Source: Armatimonadota bacterium
GTDB lineage: Bacteria > Armatimonadota > UBA10988
Assembly: GCA_016235455.1 (NCBI GenBank)
Contig: JACRKZ010000027.1
Location: forward strand, 1-64,000
Length of the DNA stretch: 64,000 nucleotides
Reading direction: 5' to 3'
Position numbers and translations under genes: made by a program. Below are positions 9,256 to 18,875 of this stretch, in pieces. Position 1 is the stretch's first letter. Every line of letters begins with the position of its first letter. The notes below the pieces were generated by a model. The model was not told where the DNA came from. It ran no database searches and worked only from the letters and a program-made list of their open reading frames with translations.

Positions 9256-12200
9256 GCCGCGCGGCCTCGACCGCGGTGGCATGATGGCGGCTGTCGGCGC
9301 CCTCTATCTCGGCGTAGAAGCGCAGCATCACGGGTCCCAGCGGCGAGGCGGTCTCGGCGTGGAGCAGATCGCTGGTGTAGGTGCCATCACCGGCCGCAGC
9401 ATCGCCGTCCTTGCCGTTGTCCGCCATGGCCGCGGAGCGCCCCACGTCCAGCACACGTCGCGCGTCGCGATAGGCGACCGGCACGACCACCCGGCCCACC
9501 GGCGCAATCGGGCCGACCACTCGCGCGCTGACCCGCACCTGGTCGCGGTCGCGGGCGGTCAGCGTGCTGGGGCAGACGATGTCGGTGATCGACGGGCCGT
9601 CGCCCAGGTCGCGCGGATCCACTTGCACACGGGCCAACTGCGGCCGGTCCTTGGCGTCGTAGACGACGTAGATGCCCAACCGGCCGCGGCGGTCCACGGT
9701 CAGATCCTGCATCAGCGCCGTGCTCAGCCGCGCGTTGCGCAGGGACACGGGCGTGGCCAACGGCAACGGTTCGGCGCCCTCCGCCGACCAGACGATGCCC
9801 TCCTGCCCGAAGACGGCCGCGCCGCGCTCAGACATGCAGACGCTGCCCATGGGCGCGGCACTGCGAGTCATCAGCCGTTGATGGCCGCCGTTGGCATCCA
9901 TGATCCAGCCTTCGTAGCCCTCCTTGCCGGCGCGCTGGGCGCTCAGGGCCACGCAGCTGCCGTCGCCGCTCATGCCTACCGAGCAGACGCCGCCACCGCC
10001 CTCAAGGGTGAACACGCGGCGCAGGTCCTGGCCGTTCGTACCCACTACCAACGCGTGGCGCCGGCTCTTCAGGCCGCGCTCGCTGGCGATGAAGATGAGC
10101 CATTGGCCATCGTCGGAGACATCGAGCCCGCGGCCATTGGACCCACTGGTGATGGATCCCAGATCGGTGACGGCGATGCCGAGCGCCGTGGCGATAGCCT
10201 TCTCATCGACGATCAGTCGCGGCGGGCCAGCGTCGGTCGTGGCATACAGCCCCTTCTCGAGCGTGGTCGGCGTGTCGGTCAGGCGCGTCCTGGCGCTGAT
10301 GGCGAAGTACAGCGTGCCGCCCTCGGGCGACAGGCGGATGCTGGCCAATCCGCCATCGACACGCAGCACCTGCCGCGCAGCGCCGCCGCCAACGCCGACC
10401 ACACGCACCTGGCGCCAGTCGGTTGAGGCGATGGCCGTGCCGTGAGCATTGATGTCGACGGTCAGGTCGACATAGAGCAGCGGTCTGTACGTGTCCAGCC
10501 ATCGGAACCCACTGCCGTCGGGCCGGATGGTGGCCACGCGGCCCTTGCCCTCCTTGTCGGCCCGGTCGGGCGCGAACGCCATCGCAACGCTGACCCCATT
10601 GCGGCTCAGCATCGGCTGGATGCCGTTGCCCAATGCCATCCTGTCCTCGAACGCGGTGATCTGTCGGTAGCCCAGCACGCGGCCGGGCCGGCCGAGGTCG
10701 TCTGGAGCCGTCCCGCCGGGCGCAGTCGGCACGGTGCCGCCGCCCGGAGTAGTCGGTGCGCCGCCGCCGGGCGTAACCGGTGCGCCGCCGCCGGGCGTAA
10801 CCGGTGCGCCGCCGCCGGGCGTGACCGGTGCGCCGCCGCCGGGCGTGACCGGTGCGCCGCCGCCGGGCGTGACCGGTGCGCCGCCGCCGGGCGTGGTCGG
10901 CGCCTTACTGTCGATGGTCAGCCAGACCATGCCGCCAGCGCCGGCGCGGGCCCGAGCGGTGGCGCCGGAGTCCAGATTGACGTACCGCTTGGCGGACCAG
11001 GCCGGCACGACCAGAATGGCATCCTTGGTCACCACCACCGTCTCGGCGATGGGCTGGGCAGTGTGGCGGACGGCGAACGCGCCGCCCTTGCCGATCACGG
11101 TGAGCAGCGGAGTGCGCACCGCGAACTGGGTGATGCCTGGCACCAGCCGACAGGCCTTGACCTCCACTTCGCCGACCCGCAGATCCAGCAGGCCAGGCTG
11201 CTCGTCGTCGGCCTCGGCCGATTGCGCGACGGTCACCTCGGTGCCAGCGCCGATGCGCATGACCTGGCGTTCGGTGGCGCCGGCCGGTGCGCTGCCGTGC
11301 AACCAGGCCTGACCGTCAGCGCCGGTCCGCAAGGCCGCGCCGAGCTCCAAAGACTGGCCCGGCGTGGCGCTCTTCCAATCCGCGCCAGGCGACTGCACTT
11401 GCACCTCGCCCAGCGGCTGGTCGAGCGTGGCGCCAACCGACGACCGCTGGCCACCGCCGCCGGGGGACGCCACCAGCAGGTGCTTTCGGCCGCGGAACGT
11501 CTGGCCCAGGAACCCAGCCACCGTCGAGGCCACATCGGTCACGCGCGGGCGCTGGCCGTTCTCGACCGTGCGCTGGAGCACGTCGAGGATGGGCTGGATG
11601 TCATGCGCCTGCCACTGAGCCACCATGAACGGGATGGTCATGTCCGTGGTCTTCAGGCTGCCATGCTCGCCGAAAACGGGGCCATCCTCGGCGTAGAACT
11701 CGGGATAGCGCGGCACCAGGACAACATCGCCGCTGCGGTCACAGGTGTGCAACTGCAGCCGCTCGGCCAGGAAGGCGACGTCGGTCTCATTCCGTTTCCA
11801 GCCGAGGCGCTCGCCGAAGTCGTTGCCGGTGCGCCGCAGGTAGTCGCCGATCGTCTCCAGGCTGCCGTCGTCGCGGTAGACGCGGTAAGGCGCTTCCCAG
11901 CCGCCGCTGGCATCGCGCACGAGGATCAGATCGAAGTACGGGCCCGGTCCCAGTTCGGGCACACCGTCCTTGTTCATACGGCCGAAGCTGGCCGCGACCT
12001 GCAGCACCGTGCGGAAGTCGGGCGCGTCGGCCCAGCCCAGCAGTTCAGACGACCGCGGCGGGATGACCGTGAGCGCCGGAGGCGGCGTGTCCAGATTGGC
12101 CTGACGGCGCGCGCGGACATGCACGTGCGCCAAGCCGCCGTTCTGTGTGATAACCACATCGCTCATCGACAGCGTGGTGATCGGTGTCCAGTCGTACGGT

Positions 12201-13939
12201 GTCCAGCTCTCGAGGCCGAGCGCCTTGTTGAGCACGCGCCGCGTGATGAACTTACCCTTTTGGATGTCCGTCTGGCCGTGGTCGGCGGTGAGGATGAACA
12301 CTGCGCCCGGGCAGTTGTCCATGACGAACTCGAGGACGCGCCCTATCTCGGGGTCGACCACCCGCGTCAGGTAGTCACGCTGCTTGTTGGCCTCGGTGTC
12401 GTCGACCACATGGCCGGTGTGGTCCACACCCGCGAAGTACAGCGTCAAGATCGACGGCCACTGGTCGGACGCCTGGCCCCGGAGCGCCTCGAGCCAGGTC
12501 TGCGCGGCCGTCGACATGCCCTGGTCGTACAACGCGGTGGTGGCCGCGGGAATGTAGGCCGCCATCAAGTCCGGCGTCGGCACCCAGCGGTCGGCGGCCG
12601 CCACACCATTGGCGTACTGGTTGGAGAAGACCGCTGAACGGCCTACGCCGGGCTTGCCGGCCATGGCCTCGTAGATGGTCTCGGCGCGCACGGCGCGGTC
12701 GGCCAGCGCGTTGACGTAGTAGACACCGACTGCGTCGGTGGCCGTGCGGTCGAAGCCATAGACCTCGGCCTTGCCGCTCATGTCGCCCAGCCGGTCGAAG
12801 ACCATGTTGCCCGTGACGCCGTGCACGCCCGGCTCGACGCCGGTGAAGATGCTGGCCTGTGTGGCGAAGGTATATGACGGGAAGACCGTGGCCGTGTCCA
12901 GCAGGTAGACGCCGTGCTCGAACTCGCGCCGACGCAGCACAGCGCCGCCGGCGTCACCGAGCGAGGTCTGCTCGCCCAACAGTAACGCCAGGTTCTTGGC
13001 CAGACCGCCGCGGATGCAGTCGAGCAGAATGTCCGGTCGCATGCCGTCGATGTCGAGGATGATGACCAGCGGATGGACGGCGAACGGTGCCCGCCCGCGC
13101 TTGCCGTCGGGCAGCGCCACGGCGACGGTGCGCGGGCCCAGCGCCGTGTCGGGCGCAATGGTGATCAGGCAGTCCAGGCGTTGCGTGTGCGTGCGCGGGT
13201 CGGTGAGCAGCGTAGGCTCACCGAGCTGCTTGATGCCAGGGCCGAAGTCAACCGTGGCGCCGGTCAAGTCCTGCGCCGAGGACAGGCTGACCAGCGTGCT
13301 GGTGGCCGGCCCGCTGAACGTCGGACTGGCCTTGACGGCGAATCCGTCTGGCTTGCTCGAGTAGCGCCAGACGATGGACGCGCCCCAGTAGACTCCCCAC
13401 TTGCAGTCAATGCGGTAAGCGCCATCGCTGTCGAACTTGCGCTCCGGAAACCCCAACTCGGTCGACCAGTCCGCCGACGGACGGTCCCGGTCGAGCAGGA
13501 TCTCGCCGTAGTTGGTGATGTCCAGGCCACCGCCCGACACCCAGAGCGACACTTTGCCCAAGTGCGTCCCAGTCAACTGAGCGTGGATGCGCAGCGGCAC
13601 CTTGGTACCGCCCTGGACCTGCCCGGCGGGTGGCGCCGTGTAGGTCACGACAAACCCACCCGTGAGATCAGGCTGCCCCTGGTCCTTCAACACCCAAGAG
13701 GCCTTCATGCCCGCCGCGGTCACCTCGTCGACCGGCCAAGCGGTGATGTGTCCGGTACCCAGTTCGGCCGGTCCCGGCGCCGGATGGTTGATCTCGACTT
13801 TGGTTTGGTACCAGGCGCGGACCCCGTCGGCCGCTGGCGCCTGTGCGCGGAGCGGCACGCTGCACAGCAGCACGAGGAAGACCGCTCCCAGGATCCCTGC
13901 ACAAGGACACCGCCACACACCAAGGGCAGCCGACCGCAT
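9233..13939 (-). CDS. Giant secreted phosphodiesterase/alkaline phosphatase-superfamily protein with FecR and propeller domains
   Basis: A 1568-residue exported protein starting at ATG 13939 (GGGGAG seven bases upstream; another in-frame ATG at 13954 has no such site). After a signal peptide and a beta-rich N-terminus comes a type I phosphodiesterase/alkaline phosphatase-like domain (about residues 290-830). Its metal ligands and nucleophile are visible: IILDIDGMRPDIL, FPSYTFATQASIF (Thr near 357), GVDHTGH, ADHGQTD and a later FGEHG. A FecR-like segment (about 850-950) follows, then a TPGGGAPV repeat linker (about 1013-1068), then a TolB-like propeller with repeated SPEGGTLYF/SDDGQWLIF-type strands, and a C-terminal beta domain. 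It probably hydrolyses phosphodiesters outside the cell. The combination is unusual; substrate unknown. Confidence 0.82.
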   Translation of the reverse strand: MRSAALGVWRCPCAGILGAVFLVLLCSVPLRAQAPAADGVRAWYQTKVEINHPAPGPAELGTGHITAWPVDEVTAAGMKASWVLKDQGQPDLTGGFVVTYTAPPAGQVQGGTKVPLRIHAQLTGTHLGKVSLWVSGGGLDITNYGEILLDRDRPSADWSTELGFPERKFDSDGAYRIDCKWGVYWGASIVWRYSSKPDGFAVKASPTFSGPATSTLVSLSSAQDLTGATVDFGPGIKQLGEPTLLTDPRTHTQRLDCLITIAPDTALGPRTVAVALPDGKRGRAPFAVHPLVIILDIDGMRPDILLDCIRGGLAKNLALLLGEQTSLGDAGGAVLRRREFEHGVYLLDTATVFPSYTFATQASIFTGVEPGVHGVTGNMVFDRLGDMSGKAEVYGFDRTATDAVGVYYVNALADRAVRAETIYEAMAGKPGVGRSAVFSNQYANGVAAADRWVPTPDLMAAYIPAATTALYDQGMSTAAQTWLEALRGQASDQWPSILTLYFAGVDHTGHVVDDTEANKQRDYLTRVVDPEIGRVLEFVMDNCPGAVFILTADHGQTDIQKGKFITRRVLNKALGLESWTPYDWTPITTLSMSDVVITQNGGLAHVHVRARRQANLDTPPPALTVIPPRSSELLGWADAPDFRTVLQVAASFGRMNKDGVPELGPGPYFDLILVRDASGGWEAPYRVYRDDGSLETIGDYLRRTGNDFGERLGWKRNETDVAFLAERLQLHTCDRSGDVVLVPRYPEFYAEDGPVFGEHGSLKTTDMTIPFMVAQWQAHDIQPILDVLQRTVENGQRPRVTDVASTVAGFLGQTFRGRKHLLVASPGGGGQRSSVGATLDQPLGEVQVQSPGADWKSATPGQSLELGAALRTGADGQAWLHGSAPAGATERQVMRIGAGTEVTVAQSAEADDEQPGLLDLRVGEVEVKACRLVPGITQFAVRTPLLTVIGKGGAFAVRHTAQPIAETVVVTKDAILVVPAWSAKRYVNLDSGATARARAGAGGMVWLTIDSKAPTTPGGGAPVTPGGGAPVTPGGGAPVTPGGGAPVTPGGGAPVTPGGGAPTTPGGGTVPTAPGGTAPDDLGRPGRVLGYRQITAFEDRMALGNGIQPMLSRNGVSVAMAFAPDRADKEGKGRVATIRPDGSGFRWLDTYRPLLYVDLTVDINAHGTAIASTDWRQVRVVGVGGGAARQVLRVDGGLASIRLSPEGGTLYFAISARTRLTDTPTTLEKGLYATTDAGPPRLIVDEKAIATALGIAVTDLGSITSGSNGRGLDVSDDGQWLIFIASERGLKSRRHALVVGTNGQDLRRVFTLEGGGGVCSVGMSGDGSCVALSAQRAGKEGYEGWIMDANGGHQRLMTRSAAPMGSVCMSERGAAVFGQEGIVWSAEGAEPLPLATPVSLRNARLSTALMQDLTVDRRGRLGIYVVYDAKDRPQLARVQVDPRDLGDGPSITDIVCPSTLTARDRDQVRVSARVVGPIAPVGRVVVPVAYRDARRVLDVGRSAAMADNGKDGDAAAGDGTYTSDLLHAETASPLGPVMLRFYAEIEGADSRHHATAVEAARPNVVAPR
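10734..10901 (-). repeat. 24-bp tandem repeat encoding TPGGGAPV
   Basis: Seven 24-base units lie in frame in the giant phosphodiesterase gene. Six are nearly identical (starting at 10758, 10782, 10806, 10830, 10854 and 10878) and the first is degenerate. They encode a flexible Pro/Gly linker. Near-identity at the DNA level suggests recent expansion and possible copy-number change between strains. Confidence 0.95.
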
Positions 13940-14050
13940 CGCCTGTCTCCCCATGGGAACGACGGCCCGCGCGGCGGCGCTGTGCGGCGCCGTTGCCGGC
14001 TGGGCTACGGCGATTGTGCCTTGGGCATATTGCGCTGGTGTGTCGCGCTG

Positions 14051-14971
14051 TCAGGGACGAGTCGGCGGCTCGATCACCCGCGCGGCGGGGCCTGGTTCGC
14101 CCCATCCGCCGGGGTTGCGCTCGATGCTCTGGTCCTGCTCAAACAGCCGGCGATTGGCCTCGAACCGCTCGCGCATGAGCGCTTGGGCCTCGGCATCGCC
14201 GCGATGCACCTCGAACTTGCGCGGGTGCCACTGGTGCAGCATGGTGGCCTGCTCGTGGATCCACACGCCGCGCAGCCCGTCGCGCAGCGCGCGCTCGGAG
14301 AAGTCCTGGTCCATGTAGCCCCACAGCACCATGCGCTCATCGAACCCACGCACACGCTCGACCCATTCGCGGCTGACCGACAGGCACGGGCCGGTGGCGT
14401 GTTCGCCCACCCACTCCGCGGCGGCTTGGAGCCGGGCGAAGTCGGTCACGGGGTCCAGCCCGCCCTCGAGCGCATCGCGGTCGAGATCCATGAACTGGGC
14501 CAGTACGATGGCCGGCTCGAAGGCCAGGTGCGCGCGCAGCACGGTTTCGACGAAGTTGGGCGCGAAGAGCATGTCGATGTCGGTGGCCAGGATGTAGCGG
14601 CCGACCGACGTGGCGCGGATCGCCGCGTTCAGTGCCCAACTCTTGTTCCACTGCGGGTCGGGGTTGTTCAGCTCCACCAGCCGGGCGCGGAAGCGGGCGC
14701 ACGACTCGCGCAGTTGATCGAGCGTGGCCTCGTCGCTGCCGAAGTCGGCGATGGTGACATCGACGCACTGCTCGGGCAGCGTCTGCGCGCGCAGCGTGGC
14801 CAGGAACCGGTCGACCCGCGCGCCGCCCCGGTTGCGCACCGCCACCGCCACGGCCAGCGTCTCGGCGGCCAGGCGCGCGGGCGGCAGCGCGCGCGCGACC
14901 GACCAGCGGCGCCGCTCGTCGAGGTGGCGGGCCACCCGCGCCGGATGCAGCTTGGCGGCGAGCCGCTTCAT
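14051..14971 (-). CDS. Glycosyltransferase, GT2-like (GT-A fold), paralogue B
   Basis: This 306-residue protein starts at ATG 14971, two bases after the upstream paralogue's stop. The N-terminal AVAVRNRGGARVDRFLATL and VTIADFGSDEATL match GT2-type nucleotide-sugar binding. TDIDMLFAP supplies the metal-binding DxD. The C-terminal GFDERMVLWGYMDQDFSER resembles the acceptor-side Glyco_transf_7C motif of galactosyl/GalNAc transferases. No membrane helix is evident, so it is cytoplasmic or peripheral. It is the last of a coupled set of exporter and transferase genes, suggesting synthesis of an exported glycan. Confidence 0.82.
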   Translation of the reverse strand: MKRLAAKLHPARVARHLDERRRWSVARALPPARLAAETLAVAVAVRNRGGARVDRFLATLRAQTLPEQCVDVTIADFGSDEATLDQLRESCARFRARLVELNNPDPQWNKSWALNAAIRATSVGRYILATDIDMLFAPNFVETVLRAHLAFEPAIVLAQFMDLDRDALEGGLDPVTDFARLQAAAEWVGEHATGPCLSVSREWVERVRGFDERMVLWGYMDQDFSERALRDGLRGVWIHEQATMLHQWHPRKFEVHRGDAEAQALMRERFEANRRLFEQDQSIERNPGGWGEPGPAARVIEPPTRP

Positions 14972-14973
14972 GG

Positions 14974-15882
14974 TCAGCGACGCCTTTCGGGCGGCTCGAT
15001 GACCAGGCCGTCGGCGGGCAGTTGGCCCCACTCGAAGCCCTCGTTGCGCACCACGGTCTCGCTGGTGGCGACGATGTGGCGGTTGGGCTCGTCATGCCGA
15101 TGATACGACACATGGTCGAGCGCTTGCTCGGGCGTGCTCGGCGGATCGTAGCGGCGGTAGTGCCACTGATGCAGCAGCGTCGTCTGCCCGTGGATCCAGA
15201 CGTCGACCAGCCCGTCGCGCTTGGCGCGGTGGTGGATGTCGGCGTCGTCGTGATCCTCGCCGAACAGCCGCTCATCAAAGCCGCGAATGGCATGGAACCA
15301 CTCGCGCGGCGCGGCGGTGCACGGCCCCGTGGCGCCGTCGTCGTACCAGATGCCCAGCGCGTGCAGCCGCTCGAACTCAGCCACCGGGTCGGTGTCGGGG
15401 CCGATGGCGTCTTCGGGCAGATCCATGAACTGGCACAGCGTCAGCGCGCGCGGATAGGCCAGTTGCGTGCGCATCACCCACTCGAGCAGGTTGGGCGCGA
15501 AGAGCATGTCGATGTCGGTACACAGAGCGATGCGACACCAGGTGGGCATCTGCCGCAACCCGACATTGAGCGCATGGCCGCGCCGTCGTTCAAGGTGCGA
15601 CGGCACGCTGTAGCCGACATAACGCACGCGCCAGTCGAGGCAGGCCTCACGCAGGCTGGCCGCGTGGTCGGGCTCGCTGCCGTAGTCGACCAGCGTGATG
15701 TCGACCATGTCGGGCGGCATGGTCTGTCGTCTGAGCGTGCGCATGAAGTTGTCCACGCGCTGGCCGGAGCGGTTGCGCGCCGCCACCACCACGCCCAGCC
15801 CGACCGTACTCCAGCGCCGCTCGGGCATCGATGCGGCTCGATGCTCGCAGTAGGCGCGACCCAGTTTGCGTACGACCTTCAT
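14974..15882 (-). CDS. Glycosyltransferase, GT2-like (GT-A fold), paralogue A
   Basis: A 302-residue homologue of the next gene with the same layout: VVVAARNRSGQRVDNFM, VDYGSE, TDIDMLFAP (DxD), and GFDERLFGEDHDDADIHHRA in the acceptor region. The paralogues differ enough that they may use different acceptors, as sequential enzymes of one glycan often do. The start ATG overlaps the ABC transporter stop by four bases (ATGA at 15879-15882). Donor sugar cannot be read from the sequence. Confidence 0.83.
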   Translation of the reverse strand: MKVVRKLGRAYCEHRAASMPERRWSTVGLGVVVAARNRSGQRVDNFMRTLRRQTMPPDMVDITLVDYGSEPDHAASLREACLDWRVRYVGYSVPSHLERRRGHALNVGLRQMPTWCRIALCTDIDMLFAPNLLEWVMRTQLAYPRALTLCQFMDLPEDAIGPDTDPVAEFERLHALGIWYDDGATGPCTAAPREWFHAIRGFDERLFGEDHDDADIHHRAKRDGLVDVWIHGQTTLLHQWHYRRYDPPSTPEQALDHVSYHRHDEPNRHIVATSETVVRNEGFEWGQLPADGLVIEPPERRR

Positions 15883-17582
15883 GCCTGTGTCAATCCTCGC
15901 GTGTCGCTGGCAACCACCAGCCGGTGCTCTTCCAGCACGAGCACGCGGTCCACGTCCTTCAAGGCGGACTCATGGTGCGCGATGATCAGCACCGTGCGTC
16001 CGACCATCAGCCGGGTCAAGGCCTCGGTGACCAGCGCTGCCGTGTGCGCGTCCACATGCGACGTTGCCTCGTCCAGGATCAAGATGCGCGGGTTACGCAG
16101 CAGCGCGCGCGCGATGGCGATGCGCTGGCGTTGGCCGCCGGACAGCTTCACGCCCTGGTCGCCGACAAAGGTATCATACCCCTCGACGAGATTCTCGATG
16201 AACTCGTGCGCATTGGCCGCGCGCGACGCGGCGATCACCTCGTCATCCGAGGCGTCGAGCCGGGCGTAGGCGATGTTCTCGCGTACGGTACCGCTGAACA
16301 GCCCGACCTCCTGGGGCACGATGCTCACGGCCTCCAGCAGCACCTCGGGCGCCAGTTGGCGGATGTCGATGCCATCGATGCAGATGCAGCCGGCCTGTGG
16401 CTCGTACAACCCGAGCGCCAGACTGGCCAGCGTGGACTTGCCCGATCCGCTGGGCCCGACCAGGGCCACGCACTCGCCCGGCGCGATCTCGGCCTCGGCA
16501 TCCTCGAAGACGACGGTGCCGTCGGGATAGGCGAAGCTCAGATGGCGAATGGACAGAGCGCCAAGCCACTGCGCTGGGGGCTCGGTGTAGCACGCCACGG
16601 GCGTGGGCAGCGGCTCGGCCAGCACTTCGAGCAAGCGCGTCGCCGCGCCGACGGCCTGCTGGTAGCGGCTGTAGGCCAACGACACGGCGTTGACCGCGCT
16701 ACGCATGGTGCCCAGGTAAGCGACGATGGCAATCAGGCCGCCCACGCTCATCTGGCCCGAGGTGATGCGCAGGCCGCCCAGCAACAGCACGCCCGCGAAG
16801 CCCAGCAGCACGACCAGTTCGGCCACGAACTCGACCACCGACATGGCGCGGATGTTGATCAGCCGCATGTCCAGGCTGGCGTCGTTGGCCTCCACGAAGC
16901 GCGAGGTCTCATACTCGGTGCGGCAGAAGGCGCGCACGATGCGCACATTGGCCACGCTCTCGATGAACTGCGTGGTGAGCCGCGAGAGCACGGTCTGGTT
17001 GCGGTCCGAAAGGTCGCGGATGCGGCCGCTGCTCAGCGCCAGCACGGCGTAGAGCACGGGGAACACGGCGAAGGCCGCGGTGCCCAGCAGCCAGTCGCGC
17101 CAGAAGACGAGGGCCGCCGCGCCCACCACCACCACCGGCGCGGTGAAGACCTGCACCATGCCGTCGTGCAGCAGAAACTGGATGGCGGTGATGTCGTTGG
17201 TGATGTTGGAGACCAGCGCGCCCGTGCGTTGGTCATCGTAGAAGCCCAGCCGTAGCCGCTGCAGATGCACATAGACATCGCGCCGCACGTCCACCGCCAT
17301 GCGCTGCGTGACCGAGGCCGCCAGGAACGAACTGACCGACTGCGCCACGCGCCGCACCAGCAGCACGACGACCATGCCGATGGTGATGACGAACAGGGCA
17401 TGGACCTGCTGGGCCTGGCTGCCGTCTGGCGGCCGCAGCACATCGTCGGTCAGCCGGCTGTAGAAGACCGGCAGCGTCAGGTTGAGGCCGGCCACCACGT
17501 AGGACAGTAGCATGGCGGCGCCCACGCGAGGCCATTGGCGCTTGGCGTGAATCAGAAACGGCGACAGGGGGCCGAGGTTCAT
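15879..17582 (-). CDS. ABC exporter (fused membrane/ATPase, MsbA-like)
   Basis: This 567-residue half-transporter has six membrane helices in about residues 15-320 and a C-terminal nucleotide-binding domain. Walker A is GPSGSGKST (Lys about 382), the signature is LSGGQRQRIAIARA, and Walker B is ILILDEATSH with a downstream His switch region (IIAHHES). Such homodimeric exporters move lipids, lipid-linked glycans or drugs. It is coupled by ATGA overlaps to the ROK kinase upstream and to the glycosyltransferases downstream, which favours a glycolipid or oligosaccharide substrate. Substrate is inferred from context only. Confidence 0.88.
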   Translation of the reverse strand: MNLGPLSPFLIHAKRQWPRVGAAMLLSYVVAGLNLTLPVFYSRLTDDVLRPPDGSQAQQVHALFVITIGMVVVLLVRRVAQSVSSFLAASVTQRMAVDVRRDVYVHLQRLRLGFYDDQRTGALVSNITNDITAIQFLLHDGMVQVFTAPVVVVGAAALVFWRDWLLGTAAFAVFPVLYAVLALSSGRIRDLSDRNQTVLSRLTTQFIESVANVRIVRAFCRTEYETSRFVEANDASLDMRLINIRAMSVVEFVAELVVLLGFAGVLLLGGLRITSGQMSVGGLIAIVAYLGTMRSAVNAVSLAYSRYQQAVGAATRLLEVLAEPLPTPVACYTEPPAQWLGALSIRHLSFAYPDGTVVFEDAEAEIAPGECVALVGPSGSGKSTLASLALGLYEPQAGCICIDGIDIRQLAPEVLLEAVSIVPQEVGLFSGTVRENIAYARLDASDDEVIAASRAANAHEFIENLVEGYDTFVGDQGVKLSGGQRQRIAIARALLRNPRILILDEATSHVDAHTAALVTEALTRLMVGRTVLIIAHHESALKDVDRVLVLEEHRLVVASDTRGLTQA

Positions 17583-18475
17583 CGGCGCGGCTCCAGCACC
17601 AGCGCCGCCGCGCCATAGAGCTGGCTGTGCAGCCCCAGCGACGCGGGCTCCAGGCGCAGGTGCTCGCGGCGCTCACGCATCATCCAACGCCGAGCCTGCT
17701 CGGCCACCGGGCGGGTCAGCGCCGCGCCGGCCAGCGAGACGCCGCCGCCGATGGTGATCAGGTCGGGGTCATAGGCGTGCTGCACCGCGGCGATGCCACG
17801 GCCGTAGTCCTCGAAGATGGCTTCCAGCACGGCGCGCGCCTGCTCGTCGCCGCTGGCCACCGCGTCGAACAAGGCCTTGGCATGGGGCAGGCCCGAGCGT
17901 TCGCCCATGGCCGAGCCGCTGCACTGTCGCTCCAGGCAGCCGCGGCTGCCACAGACGCACGGCCGGCCCAGCGGATTGACCGTGTTGTGCCCCACCTCGC
18001 CAGCCAGGCCGCGAGCACCCTTGAACAGCCAGCCGTCGCTGACGATGCCACTGCCGATGCCAGTCGAACAGGTCATGAAGACGATGGTGTGCACCTGGCC
18101 CCAGTGGCCGAACCAGTACTCGCCGAGCGCGCCGCAATTGGCGTCGTTCTCGACCTTGGCAGGCAGGCCCAGCCGTGCCGACAGCCCGCCGCCGACATCC
18201 ACCCCGGCCCACCCGGGCACATGCACGCTGATCACGTTGCCGTCGCGGTCCACGGGTCCGCCAAACGACACACCCACGCCGACCAGCTCCGACCGCGGCT
18301 GAGCCGACACGGCCAGGGCGGCGGCGGCGTCCAGAATGGCCGGCCAGTACTCGGCGGCGTTGTAGGTGACGTTGCGCACCTCGGTGACGTCGGTCAGCTC
18401 GCCGGCAGCGCTGACCAGCGCCAGCATGGCGCGCGAACCACTGATGTCCAGCGTGAGAGCAGTCGGAGTGGGCAT
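17579..18475 (-). CDS. ROK-family sugar kinase
   Basis: This 298-residue protein starts at ATG 18475 after GAGGAC. It has the ROK features: N-terminal phosphate loop LDISGSRAMLALV, ENDANCGALGEYWFG with the catalytic Asp, and the zinc motif CVCGSRGCLE. There is no N-terminal helix-turn-helix, so it is more likely a kinase of glucose, fructose, GlcNAc or ManNAc type than a repressor. It lies 17 bases after the rhamnose mutarotase and overlaps the ABC exporter by four bases. The position suggests it phosphorylates a sugar released by the upstream glycosidase, but its specificity cannot be seen. Confidence 0.85.
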   Translation of the reverse strand: MPTPTALTLDISGSRAMLALVSAAGELTDVTEVRNVTYNAAEYWPAILDAAAALAVSAQPRSELVGVGVSFGGPVDRDGNVISVHVPGWAGVDVGGGLSARLGLPAKVENDANCGALGEYWFGHWGQVHTIVFMTCSTGIGSGIVSDGWLFKGARGLAGEVGHNTVNPLGRPCVCGSRGCLERQCSGSAMGERSGLPHAKALFDAVASGDEQARAVLEAIFEDYGRGIAAVQHAYDPDLITIGGGVSLAGAALTRPVAEQARRWMMRERREHLRLEPASLGLHSQLYGAAALVLEPRR

Positions 18476-18492
18476 ACGTCCTCGCAGACGGG

Positions 18493-18831
18493 TCAGTCGC
18501 AGTGGAACACTTCGTCGGCGGCGGCCCACCACTCGCCCTCGGCACGGTCGGGCAGTGGCTCCTGGCAGGGCTTGCAGACGGCCCACCAGTCCTGGGTGGT
18601 GGGGTCGGCGGCCATCTTCGCCGCGTCGGCGGCGAAGTCGTCGCCCACGTACTCGAAGTAGCTGAACAGGTAGTGCTGCCCATCGGGCAGGCGGCGCAGG
18701 TAGATCGAGTAGTTGCGGATGCCGCACTCGCGGATCATGGCCAACACCGCCGGCCAGACCGCGGCGTGCAGCCGCTTGTACTCGGCGATCTGGTCTTCCT
18801 TGACACCAATGATCGAGCCATACCGTTGCAT
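18493..18831 (-). CDS. rhaM: L-rhamnose mutarotase family protein
   Basis: A 112-residue protein starting at ATG 18831 after GGGGA. It has the RhaM pattern: an early conserved Tyr/Gly segment (QRYGSIIGV), LHAAVWPAV with the conserved His, NYSIYLRRLPDGQHYLFSYFEY, and a WW pair in TTQDWWAV. RhaM interconverts alpha and beta anomers of L-rhamnose and can act on L-fucose-like sugars. No other rhamnose catabolic gene is visible in the window. It sits between a URO-D-like methyltransferase and a ROK kinase in the GH127 operon. Confidence 0.88.
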   Translation of the reverse strand: MQRYGSIIGVKEDQIAEYKRLHAAVWPAVLAMIRECGIRNYSIYLRRLPDGQHYLFSYFEYVGDDFAADAAKMAADPTTQDWWAVCKPCQEPLPDRAEGEWWAAADEVFHCD

Positions 18832-18875
18832 GTTGGGATCCCCGTGAATACTATCGGCGCGAGTCACCGCGGACG

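Noticed and set aside
10734..10901. Short regular repeats considered as a CRISPR or intergenic array
   Set aside because: The units are contiguous, have no spacers, and keep the frame of a coding gene as TPGGGAPV.
10442..12637. A 731-codon open frame on the + strand inside the giant phosphodiesterase gene, and similar long frames opposite lon (30661-33102) and opposite the NHL protein (944-2020)
   Set aside because: They are GC-rich shadows: their translations are Arg/Gly/Ala-rich and lack recognisable domains, while the minus-strand frames give clear families and good start sites.
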